Assembly: GCF_027857615.1 (NCBI RefSeq)
Contig: NZ_JAQIFT010000043.1
Span: forward strand, 1-64,000
DNA length: 64,000 nt
Direction of reading: 5' to 3'
Source of the DNA: Holtiella tumoricola
Lineage (GTDB): Bacteria > Bacillota > Clostridia > Lachnospirales > Cellulosilyticaceae
This document shows positions 17,280-25,018 of the stretch, one piece after another. Within the stretch, counting starts at the first letter, position 1; every line of letters starts with the position of its first letter. The notes under the pieces were generated by a model. The model had not been told where the DNA came from, ran no database searches, and saw only the letters and a list, made by a program, of their open reading frames with translations. The translations under genes and the position numbers were made by a program.

Positions 17280-18575
17280 ATGGAGCATAAACGTTCAGCA
17301 GAGATTTTTGAAGAAGCAGTAAAGTATATTCCAGGTGGGGTAAATAGCCCTGTTCGTGCATTTAAATCAGTAGGAATTAATCCTATTTTTATTGATCATG
17401 CACATGGAAGTCATATTTGGGATGTAGATGGTAATGAATATATTGATTTTATTTGTTCATGGGGCCCTCTCATTTTAGGTCATAGCAATGAACAAATTAC
17501 AGCGGGTATTGCCGACATGGTAGCTAAAGGAACAAGCTATGGTGTACCTACTGCTATTGAAGTTGAAATGGCAAAACTTATTGTAGATGCCTATAAAGGA
17601 ATCGATAAAGTACGTATGGTAAATTCTGGTACAGAAGCGACAATGAGTGCTTTACGTGTAGCAAGAGGTTACACAGGACGTAACAAGATTCTTAAATTTG
17701 AAGGATGCTACCATGGGCATTCAGATGCATTACTTGTAAAATCAGGTTCAGGTACAATTACTTATGGTGTACCAACTAGCCCAGGTGTACCAGCTGATGT
17801 TGTTAAACATACACTTGTAACACCATATAACAATATTGAAGCATTAGAAGCTATCTTTAACGAACAAGGTGACGATATTGCAGCTGTTATTGTAGAGCCA
17901 ATTGGTGGCAACATGGGACTTGTACCAGCAGAACGTGACTTCTTAGAAGCACTTCGTAAAATAACACAAGAACATGGTACAGTACTTATCTTTGATGAAG
18001 TTATTACTGGATTTAGAATTGCATATGGTAGCAGCCGTGAGTACTTTGATATTGAACCAGATATGGTATGCTTTGGTAAGATTATTGGAGGCGGCCTTCC
18101 AGTAGGTGCTTACGCAGGTAAAGCAGAAATTATGGATATGGTTTCACCAGTAGGACCAGTTTATCAAGCAGGTACATTGTCAGGTAACCCACTTGCTATG
18201 TACATTGGTAAGAAACAACTTGAATATTTACGTGATCATCAAGAAGTATACAAAGAATTAGAAGAAAAAGCGAACTACCTTGCACAAGGTATTCGTACAC
18301 ATTTACAAGATTTAGGCTTAAATTATCATGTAGCACAAGCTGGCTCATTAGTATGTCTGTTCTTCACAGATAAAGAAGTACGCAACTATGAAGATGCCAT
18401 GACATGTGATACAGAGAAATTTAATCATTACTTCCAAGCTTTACTCGAACAAGGTGTTCTCGTTGGACCAGCTCAATACGAAGCAATGTTCTTAAGTACA
18501 GCACATACAAAAGAAGATTTAGATAAGGCACTTGTTGCAATCGGCAATGCATTACGTATAGCACACAATAAATAA
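17280..18575 (+). CDS. hemL: glutamate-1-semialdehyde 2,1-aminomutase
   Basis: HemL is a PLP enzyme converting glutamate-1-semialdehyde to 5-aminolevulinate, the step after HemA. It belongs to the class III aminotransferase fold. The PLP lysine is in CFGKIIGGGLPVGAY (near residue 268), and VNSGTEATMSA and GCYHGHSD are clear family motifs. The start is ATG 17280 after GGTGGAG. A longer frame opening at 17166 lies inside hemB and is not supported. The length (431) is typical. Being immediately downstream of hemB, it shares its transcript. Confidence 0.95.
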   Translation: MEHKRSAEIFEEAVKYIPGGVNSPVRAFKSVGINPIFIDHAHGSHIWDVDGNEYIDFICSWGPLILGHSNEQITAGIADMVAKGTSYGVPTAIEVEMAKLIVDAYKGIDKVRMVNSGTEATMSALRVARGYTGRNKILKFEGCYHGHSDALLVKSGSGTITYGVPTSPGVPADVVKHTLVTPYNNIEALEAIFNEQGDDIAAVIVEPIGGNMGLVPAERDFLEALRKITQEHGTVLIFDEVITGFRIAYGSSREYFDIEPDMVCFGKIIGGGLPVGAYAGKAEIMDMVSPVGPVYQAGTLSGNPLAMYIGKKQLEYLRDHQEVYKELEEKANYLAQGIRTHLQDLGLNYHVAQAGSLVCLFFTDKEVRNYEDAMTCDTEKFNHYFQALLEQGVLVGPAQYEAMFLSTAHTKEDLDKALVAIGNALRIAHNK

Positions 18576-18588
18576 AAATACGATACAA

Positions 18589-18650
18589 GTCAATCTGAGA
18601 ATACCCTCTTCCTTAGAAATGGGTAGACTTAGGTTGGCTTGTATTGTTGT
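18589..18650 (+). terminator. long hairpin ending the hem operon
   Basis: An 18-base arm starting ATACAAGTCAA pairs, with G-U pairs, with an arm ending TTGGCTTGTAT; an inner ACCC/GGGT is also present. The U-run is poor (TTGTTGTA), so termination efficiency is uncertain. Confidence 0.5.
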
Positions 18651-18801
18651 ATGGCAAAATCTATTGACAATAAGGAAAAGCAGTTGTTTAAAAGAATATA
18701 AGGTTTAAGTGCAATAAAGTGGTAGAGTATAAATGAAAATATTTGTGATAAATTGACTATTACATAAAATTAATAGATAAAGAACAATAAGGAGAAACAA
18801 A

Positions 18802-19245
18802 ATGGTAACAATTGGAACAGGAATGGCTGTTATAGGTGCACTAGGATTTATTGTGGCAATCTGGATTTTATTTGGCTATCTTTATTTCAAAAAAGGGAGC
18901 GTAAAAAAAGGTTTCTTACTTTTAATTATCTCTTTGCTACTTGTAGCCGGTGGCGTAGTTGTAGGTATACAAGGAGAATGGAATAATGCAGCAGAGGGAA
19001 TAACACTATCAGAAGATGTGATTCAAATTATTGATAACATCAGTGTAGAGGATGCGTCACAAGAGCAACAAGCAAAAGTAGGGCAAAGCGTATACTTGAA
19101 AATCAATGAAGAGGATTGGACAAAATACGAAGATAAAATTATGGAATATTATGTAGCATGGCAAAAAAGCTTAAATGATCAGGTGGATGAAGAGATGCTT
19201 AAAACAGAATTTGAAAACTTAAGACAGAAAGCCCTTTCAAATTAA
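18802..19245 (+). CDS. small membrane protein of unknown function
   Basis: This 147-residue protein is not recognised. Two hydrophobic helices (about residues 6-29 and 36-55) are separated by a short basic KKGSVKKG loop, which by the positive-inside rule is cytoplasmic. An acidic helical domain (about 60-147) would lie outside. That extracytoplasmic part resembles no family I can name. ATG 18802 follows AAGGAGAAA. A possible 34-codon gene starts 15 bases after its stop. Confidence 0.75.
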   Translation: MVTIGTGMAVIGALGFIVAIWILFGYLYFKKGSVKKGFLLLIISLLLVAGGVVVGIQGEWNNAAEGITLSEDVIQIIDNISVEDASQEQQAKVGQSVYLKINEEDWTKYEDKIMEYYVAWQKSLNDQVDEEMLKTEFENLRQKALSN

Positions 19246-19260
19246 GTAAAGAGGAAAAAG

Positions 19261-19365
19261 ATGATAGATATAAGGATATTCGGTGCTAATAGTACGATGA
19301 ATCGTCTCATAAATCCTAGCTTGAATGAGGATTACTTAGGATGTTATAATATTAATAATAAGTAA
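19261..19365 (+). CDS. possible small protein, 34 residues
   Basis: An ATG with AGAGG six bases upstream opens a 34-codon frame directly after the small membrane protein gene, and a terminator follows eight bases after its stop. It begins MIDIRIFGANSTMN and ends in an Asn-rich tail, with no membrane segment. Position and ribosome site are suggestive, but the coding evidence is thin and chance is possible. Confidence 0.35.
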   Translation: MIDIRIFGANSTMNRLINPSLNEDYLGCYNINNK

Positions 19366-19372
19366 TAATATC

Positions 19373-19409
19373 AAATAGTAGCACACCTGTTGGTAAGGCT
19401 ACTATTTTT
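19373..19409 (+). terminator. intrinsic terminator
   Basis: A 10-bp stem AAATAGTAGC / GCTACTATTT with a 15-base loop runs into TTTTT. It ends the transcript of the small membrane protein. Confidence 0.8.
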
Positions 19410-19458
19410 CATATGATAAAGTATGGCAAAAATCAGGAAACGATAAGAGAGATTGGAC

Positions 19459-22098
19459 ATGAATAAATTAGTAATAGGAATACTAGCCCATGTAGATGCC
19501 GGTAAGACTACATTATCTGAGGGGATGCTTTACCTAAGCGGTAAGCTGAGGAAGCTTGGGCGAGTCGATAAAAAAGATGCGTTTTTAGATACGTATGAGT
19601 TGGAAAGACAAAGAGGAATCACTATTTTTTCTAAGCAAGCTGTGATGGATTTAGAAGATATACAAATAACTTTATTAGATACCCCAGGACATGTGGATTT
19701 TTCTACAGAAATGGAACGTACGCTACAAGTATTAGATTATGCGATTTTGGTGATAAGTGGAGCAGATGGGGTACAGGGGCATACTGAAACACTGTGGAGA
19801 TTATTATCTAAATATAAAATACCTGTCTTTTTATTTATTAATAAGATGGATCAAGATGGAACAGACAAGGATAAGCTTCTAGAAGAATTAAAGAAGCGTC
19901 TTGATGAGGGATGTACGGACTTCTCAGATGAGCAAGGTGAGGACTTTTATGAAAGTGTGGCAGTGTGCGATGAAGGGCTACTAGAAGCTTACTTAGAAAC
20001 TGGAAAAGTTGAAGATGAAGCTATAAGTGAGCTGATTGCAAAGCGTCAACTTTTCCCATGTTACTTTGGTTCTGCTTTAAAGCTTGAAGGAGTTAAAGAA
20101 TTTATGGCAGGTATAAGTAAGCATGCAAAAGTGCCAGAATACCCTGAATCATTTGGAGCAAAGGTCTTTAAAATTGCAAGAGATGAGCAGGGGAATCGCT
20201 TGACTTATATGAAGATTATAGGTGGTAGTCTTAAAGTAAGGTCAGTACTTACGAAAGAAGAGGAAAAGGTTAATCAGATTCGTATTTATTCAGGTAATAA
20301 GTTTGACGCTATTAATGAGGCTTTGCCTGGGACAGTTTGTGCTGTAACAGGGCTTACAAAAACTTATCCAGGTGAAGGGTTAGGCAACGCCGAAGCGACT
20401 AATCAACCTTTGCTTGAACCTGTACTGACTTATCAAATTATATTACCTGATCAATATGATCCTGCAGCAGTACTACCAAAGCTATTACAGCTCTCAGAAG
20501 AGGATCCACAGCTTCATATCGTATGGGATGAAGCTTTACAGGAAATCCAAGCGCAGATTATGGGTGAAGTTCAAATAGAAATCTTAAAACATATGATATT
20601 AGAGCGATTTGGAATAGACGTAAGCTTTGGAGCAGGCAATATTGTTTACAAAGAAACAATTACTAATGCAGTAGAAGGGGTAGGGCATTTTGAGCCATTA
20701 CGCCATTATGCAGAGGTTCATCTTTTGATGGAGCCACTACCACAAGGAAGTGGTGTACAATTTGCTACAGATTGTAGTGAAGATAATCTAGGTAAAAACT
20801 GGCAACGTCTTGTATTAACGCATCTACAAGAAAAAGAACATAAAGGTGTATTGACCGGTTCCGTCATAACAGATATGAAAATTACTTTAGTATCTGGTAG
20901 GGCACATAATAAACATACTGAAGGTGGAGACTTTAGAGAGGCAACTTACCGAGCGGTAAGACAAGGATTAAAGCAAGCACAGTCCATACTTCTTGAACCA
21001 TTTTATGAGTTTCGTTTAGAAATACCAGAAAATATGGTTGGTAGGGCAATGATGGATGTTGAGAAGATGTGTGGAAAATCTAATCCACCAGATATAGAAA
21101 AGGGAATGGCTATACTAACAGGAACAGCTCCAGTAGTGACGATGAGAGATTATCAAAAAGAGGTTATAGCTTATACCAAAGGGCATGGAAGGCTATTTTG
21201 TAGCTTGAAAGGCTATGAACCATGTCATAATGCTGAAGAAGTCATATCAGCTTATGGATATGATTCAGAAGCTGATATTGATAATCCAACAGGTTCAGTA
21301 TTTTGTGCCCATGGTAGTGGATTCCTAGTAAGCTGGGATAGGGTCTATGACTATATGCATATTGAATGCCGCAAGTTGGGAAATACTACCACTCAAGAAG
21401 TTACTATACAAAATGAAGCTTATTGGGAAGAAGAGAGCATTGGTACAGACGAAATAGACGCTATTTTAGAAAGAACCTTTTACTCTAATCAAAAAAAAGA
21501 ATATGTACCTAGAAAACGTATGGGCAAGCGCAATGAATGGGCTACTCAAATGCCTATTATTAGAACGGCAAGTAAGCCTACAAGTAAAGAAGAATACTTA
21601 CTAGTAGATGGTTATAATGTCATTTTTGGATGTGAAGAATTAAATGAGACAGCCAGAACACACATTGATGCAGCAAAAGATAGATTGTTAGACTTGCTTT
21701 GTAATTACCAAGGATATCATAAGTGTCATCTAATGGTTGTTTTTGATGCCTATCGTTTAGAAGGTCATCCAACAGAAATTTATGACTATCATAATATCCG
21801 TGTTGTATACACAAAAGAAGCAGAAACAGCAGACCAATTTATCGAAAAGTTTGCTCATGAGCATGCAAGTAAATATCGTATAACGGTAGCAACTTCTGAT
21901 GGAACAGAACAAATTATTACAAGAGGTAAGGGATGTTATTTATTATCAGCAAAAGATCTGTATGAGCAGATGGCTCTTACTGCTAAGAAGTACTGGGAAG
22001 AGTATGAAGAGAAAAATAAAAGTGACAAAAATTATTTGATAGATAATATGCCAGAAAATATAGTAAAACAAATGGAAGAGATTAGAATGACTGAATAG
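19459..22098 (+). CDS. TetM-like ribosome-protection GTPase fused to a YacP/Rae1-type NYN nuclease
   Basis: The first ~640 residues are an EF-G-like translational GTPase of the TetM/TetO class: P-loop AHVDAGKTT, switch I RGITIFSKQ, DTPGH and NKMD, followed by domains II-V. After a basic linker (about 670-705, VPRKRMGKRNEW), residues about 710-860 form a NYN/PIN-like domain resembling YacP (Rae1), the ribosome-associated endonuclease. It has LLVDGYNVIFG at its first strand, then VVFDAYR and VATSDGTEQ, the usual acidic strand ends of this fold. Known family behaviour: TetM-like factors bind the ribosomal A site, and Rae1 cuts mRNA there. The fusion suggests ribosome-targeted mRNA cleavage or rescue rather than drug resistance alone. 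ATG 19459 follows AGAGAG; an in-frame TTG is at 19453. Confidence 0.88.
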   Translation: MNKLVIGILAHVDAGKTTLSEGMLYLSGKLRKLGRVDKKDAFLDTYELERQRGITIFSKQAVMDLEDIQITLLDTPGHVDFSTEMERTLQVLDYAILVISGADGVQGHTETLWRLLSKYKIPVFLFINKMDQDGTDKDKLLEELKKRLDEGCTDFSDEQGEDFYESVAVCDEGLLEAYLETGKVEDEAISELIAKRQLFPCYFGSALKLEGVKEFMAGISKHAKVPEYPESFGAKVFKIARDEQGNRLTYMKIIGGSLKVRSVLTKEEEKVNQIRIYSGNKFDAINEALPGTVCAVTGLTKTYPGEGLGNAEATNQPLLEPVLTYQIILPDQYDPAAVLPKLLQLSEEDPQLHIVWDEALQEIQAQIMGEVQIEILKHMILERFGIDVSFGAGNIVYKETITNAVEGVGHFEPLRHYAEVHLLMEPLPQGSGVQFATDCSEDNLGKNWQRLVLTHLQEKEHKGVLTGSVITDMKITLVSGRAHNKHTEGGDFREATYRAVRQGLKQAQSILLEPFYEFRLEIPENMVGRAMMDVEKMCGKSNPPDIEKGMAILTGTAPVVTMRDYQKEVIAYTKGHGRLFCSLKGYEPCHNAEEVISAYGYDSEADIDNPTGSVFCAHGSGFLVSWDRVYDYMHIECRKLGNTTTQEVTIQNEAYWEEESIGTDEIDAILERTFYSNQKKEYVPRKRMGKRNEWATQMPIIRTASKPTSKEEYLLVDGYNVIFGCEELNETARTHIDAAKDRLLDLLCNYQGYHKCHLMVVFDAYRLEGHPTEIYDYHNIRVVYTKEAETADQFIEKFAHEHASKYRITVATSDGTEQIITRGKGCYLLSAKDLYEQMALTAKKYWEEYEEKNKSDKNYLIDNMPENIVKQMEEIRMTE

Positions 22099-22111
22099 AG
22101 TAAATCAGAGG

Positions 22112-22143
22112 AGCGCTTTCCTATAGAAGGGAGGTGCTTTTTC
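22112..22143 (+). terminator. intrinsic terminator after the GTPase-NYN gene
   Basis: An 11-bp stem with three G-U pairs (AGCGCTTTCCT / AGGGAGGTGCT) is followed by TTTTT. Confidence 0.65.
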
Positions 22144-22267
22144 TATAGGCAGTAAAACTAATGCATAGAGATTTAATCAAAAAATAAATTTTAAAAGTGA
22201 ACTTTTTAAGACTATTTTTCATCTTTATAGTTAGAACCGGTTCAAAAGATAGGAGAGGCAATACTGT

Positions 22268-23569
22268 ATGAGAGAGGATAGGGAAGAATTTGAGCAACTT
22301 TTAGAACAGCATAAAGATGCCATTAGTAGGCTTGTTTATTACAAAATACCTATAAGAGAAGATGCAGAAGATATATTACAAGAGATATGGCTTATAGGTT
22401 ATGAAAAGTATGAGATGCTAAGAGACAAAAAGCTTTTTAAAGCATGGATGCTTAAAATTGCTAGCAATGCTTGTTCTAATTATTACCGTAAAGTATTTAA
22501 AAGTAATGAAGTGGCAATAGATGAACAAATATTAGAAAGTACTTCTGTGAAAGATGCTAGGAAATGGAGAATGAGAAGCGCTTTAGAAGAAGAGGTAATA
22601 GATACGTTACAGCAATTAAAAGAAGAACAAAGAGGAATTCTTCAACTTTTTTATTATTATCAGCTACCCATTGCAGAAATTGCCACAAGGCTAGGCCTAC
22701 CAGAAGGGACAGTAAAAAGTAGATTAAATACAGCAAGAAAAAACTTTAAAGCTTGTTATCCCTATTATAAAGATAAAAAAGGAGATGAAAAGATGAAAGA
22801 AAGTATTTTTCCAGAGATTAGTCCAACAATTACAATTGAGAAAATAGATGAACCAGAGTTTGCAGTAAGATGTATGCAAGATATAGGCTATTTTATTAGA
22901 CCTATACTAGGAAATAAAGTCAAGTTTGCAGATTATAACTTTAGCGTATACCCAGAGATGAAAAAAGGTGGTGAAGTGGAGGTTACAGTAGAGGGAAGGG
23001 CTAGTATTCATGGCATAGACTGTGTAGAAGTTAAAGTACAAATGGCCGTACATAGCTATAAATATTATTTGCGAGAAACCGAAGACTATATCCAAACATT
23101 AGCAGCATGGGAAGAGGATGCACAGGGAGTGAAAAAATTATCTACATTTTTAGATGATGACTTTTGGGCATTCTGGGGGATAGGAGAAGATAATTGTGGG
23201 GAAGCCATATTGAAGAAACATGGTGGGTACATCCAGATGCAAGAAGATGGAAGCCTCTATAAAGAGCATATAGAAGCACATAATTATGATATAGTGGGAA
23301 GATATAAAGTAACTATTGGTAATCAAACTTATGATACGATTAGGCAGATCTATTTTAATCAGCATGATGAATTAGTAGAAAATTATATTTCTAGAGAAGG
23401 GAAGAATATTTTATTTAGAAGGTTTAACAAGTACAACTGGAATGTAGGAAAAGACGGAGAATATACAAAACCATGGACCCAAATGCTACCAGATACAGAT
23501 AGAGTGGTACTAAATGGAGAAATTTATGTGCACTGGTATAATTGCTTACCAGACTATGTGATCAATTAA
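22268..23569 (+). CDS. ECF sigma factor with long C-terminal extension
   Basis: Residues about 5-75 are sigma region 2 (DAEDILQEIWLIGY, FKAWMLKIASNACSNYYRK), and about 110-165 are region 4 (GILQLFYYYQLPIAEIATRLGLPEGTVKSRLNTARKN). Instead of ending there, the frame runs on for about 260 residues into a domain I cannot name, rich in aromatic residues, which has no membrane segment. A second in-frame ATG at 22793 (residue 176) has GGAG eight bases upstream, so the C-terminal domain could also be made alone. No anti-sigma gene is adjacent, so the extension may regulate the sigma part. It is followed 22 bases later by an APH-fold kinase gene. Confidence 0.82.
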   Translation: MREDREEFEQLLEQHKDAISRLVYYKIPIREDAEDILQEIWLIGYEKYEMLRDKKLFKAWMLKIASNACSNYYRKVFKSNEVAIDEQILESTSVKDARKWRMRSALEEEVIDTLQQLKEEQRGILQLFYYYQLPIAEIATRLGLPEGTVKSRLNTARKNFKACYPYYKDKKGDEKMKESIFPEISPTITIEKIDEPEFAVRCMQDIGYFIRPILGNKVKFADYNFSVYPEMKKGGEVEVTVEGRASIHGIDCVEVKVQMAVHSYKYYLRETEDYIQTLAAWEEDAQGVKKLSTFLDDDFWAFWGIGEDNCGEAILKKHGGYIQMQEDGSLYKEHIEAHNYDIVGRYKVTIGNQTYDTIRQIYFNQHDELVENYISREGKNILFRRFNKYNWNVGKDGEYTKPWTQMLPDTDRVVLNGEIYVHWYNCLPDYVIN

Positions 23570-23591
23570 TAAAGGCTAAAGAAGGGGAAGT

Positions 23592-24602
23592 ATGTTTAGT
23601 TTGAGTGAGATAAAAGATATTTGCGATAAATTTGATATTGAATGCAATCAAATAAGTGATGTAATAGATACATCTAGAAGCGAAGAGGATAGACGCTATA
23701 ATTATAAGATTAATAATAGCTATTTCTTAAAGATTAATAATAGTAAAGCAATTAATGAAGTGTTTTTAGAAGATATTATGAATTTAACTTTAAGATATAA
23801 GGAAATAGGAGTCTATTGCCCAAGCTTAATAAAAGATGAAAGTGGAAAATTAGTTTACTTTTATGAAAAGGAAGATATACACTATGCTTGTTATGTAGAA
23901 GAGTGCGCTCCCTATAAAGTTTATTCATCAAAAGGTAATACTATAGACTATACATTTAAGAAAGCTGTCGTAGGACATCTTGGAAAGTTAGCGAGACTAT
24001 TTTCTAATATTAATTTATCACAAACTAAATCAATGTGGTCACTTATTGAATTAGGCCCATTTGATATAGATAGAGATGAAAAACAAGAAAATTTCGATAC
24101 CCTTGTTAATGCGCTGAAAAAATGCCAAGAAGATATATTGACAGAAAAATTAATAATAGCCAATCAGCAAATTAGAAAACAGATTGAGAAGTTTCTTGAG
24201 CAATTACCTAGATGCGTCTACCAAGGTGACTTAAATGAGAGCAACATTCTAGTTGATGATGAGGGAGTATTCAAAGGGATTATTGATTTTAATATGTTTG
24301 GTACAGAGGTTAATATTAATTGTTTTCTGAATGAAACGATGTACTATTTAGAAAAAGTAGATTTTGATACCTTAACAGTGCAAAAAATATTTAGTAAGAT
24401 GGAGCAAGAACAAGAAAAAATGCTATCTGAAATACTGAAATGCTATCAATTAAATAGTTTAGAACATACTGCGTGGAGGTATTATAAAAAGATTATTTAT
24501 ATGTCCTTTTATCCTAACGTATGTTTATGGAATTCAATGCTCTTAAAACATCAACATGTAGATAAGGTTTTAAAATTAATTAATATTATTTTAGAGATGT
24601 AA
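23592..24602 (+). CDS. aminoglycoside phosphotransferase-fold kinase
   Basis: This 336-residue protein has the APH/choline-kinase fold. The catalytic loop reads YQGDLNESNILV (Asp kept, the usual preceding His replaced by Gln), and the metal-binding Asp follows in GIIDFNMFG. The substrate is unknown: small-molecule kinases of this fold act on antibiotics, homoserine, choline or sugars, and nothing here decides. It starts at ATG 23592 after AAGGGGAAG and follows the ECF sigma gene by 22 bases, so co-transcription is likely. Base composition is AT-rich (many AAT/ATT codons), slightly more so than nearby genes. Confidence 0.78.
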   Translation: MFSLSEIKDICDKFDIECNQISDVIDTSRSEEDRRYNYKINNSYFLKINNSKAINEVFLEDIMNLTLRYKEIGVYCPSLIKDESGKLVYFYEKEDIHYACYVEECAPYKVYSSKGNTIDYTFKKAVVGHLGKLARLFSNINLSQTKSMWSLIELGPFDIDRDEKQENFDTLVNALKKCQEDILTEKLIIANQQIRKQIEKFLEQLPRCVYQGDLNESNILVDDEGVFKGIIDFNMFGTEVNINCFLNETMYYLEKVDFDTLTVQKIFSKMEQEQEKMLSEILKCYQLNSLEHTAWRYYKKIIYMSFYPNVCLWNSMLLKHQHVDKVLKLINIILEM

Positions 24603-24626
24603 TAAAAGAAAGCTTAATAAAAGATA

Positions 24627-24655
24627 TTGACAGAATAATTCAAGAAGAATAAGAT
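24627..24655 (+). promoter_or_regulatory. promoter of the trpS T-box leader
   Basis: TTGACA (24627-24632), a 17-base spacer and TAAGAT (24650-24655) precede the T-box. Confidence 0.65.
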
Positions 24656-24675
24656 ATACTATAAATAACATAAAT

Positions 24676-24928
24676 CTAAAACCAATGAGTAAGAAGAGTA
24701 GTTATAGCAGAGAAATTCCAGAGAGTTGCAGGTGGTGGGATGCAATATTTCAAGTTATAGTGAATGGGCTTACGAGGGGAACCTGAAAAGTTAATTAAAC
24801 TACAGTAGGCGTTCACGGAAACTCTAACCGTTATGATGAGAGCATATGATAGTATGTGATAAGACCTTTTTAGGTGGCTAACAGACATTTAGACTTCTGT
24901 TCCTAATTTTAGGAATGGGAGTTTTTTT
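24676..24928 (+). promoter_or_regulatory. tryptophan T-box leader of trpS
   Basis: The gap before trpS carries a T-box riboswitch. Stem I shows lower helix GTAAG/CTTAC, an AGTA motif on the 5' side and GAA-TGG-G on the 3' side, giving specifier TGG (Trp) at 24765-24767. AGAGAG and the apical part follow the usual order. The T-box bulge reads TGGC (24875-24878, in AGGTGGCTAACAG). This would pair with a tRNA ending GCCA, as expected for bacterial tRNA-Trp with discriminator G73. A 13-bp terminator (24893-24905 with 24910-24922) and a run of T complete it. Uncharged tRNA-Trp should therefore promote read-through. A Trp-rich leader peptide lies just beyond. Confidence 0.88.
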
Positions 24929-24962
24929 ATTGTCATAAATTTGATAAAAGGAGATGATGGAT

Positions 24963-25001
24963 ATGTCGGATGATTGGTGGTGGCTAGAGAATACATTATA
25001 A
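24963..25001 (+). CDS. tryptophan leader peptide between T-box and trpS
   Basis: A 12-codon frame, MSDDWWWLENTL, has three consecutive Trp codons. It is preceded by AAAGGAG and begins 35 bases after the T-box terminator. Its TAA (24999-25001) ends two bases before the trpS ribosome site AGGAG (25004-25008). A ribosome finishing the peptide would cover that site; one stalled at the Trp codons would leave it open. The order T-box, three-Trp leader peptide, gene matches what is known for Bacillus subtilis rtpA (anti-TRAP), here placed before trpS. Function is inference from this arrangement. Confidence 0.75.
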   Translation: MSDDWWWLENTL

Positions 25002-25018
25002 CAAAGGAGCGAATAACA

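Noticed and set aside
19459..21560. Acquired tetracycline-resistance gene.
   Set aside because: No mobile element or attenuator peptide typical of acquired tet genes is near, base use matches the surroundings, and the NYN fusion points to a native ribosome-associated factor.
22234..22243. Palindrome GAACCGGTTC upstream of the ECF sigma gene, considered as an ECF -35 or operator.
   Set aside because: It lies only 24 bases before the start codon with no matching -10, and a 10-base palindrome alone is weak evidence.
24974..25018. Longer trpS start upstream of 25019.
   Set aside because: It overlaps the WWW leader peptide, lacks a suitable ribosome site and lies before the conserved N terminus of the synthetase.
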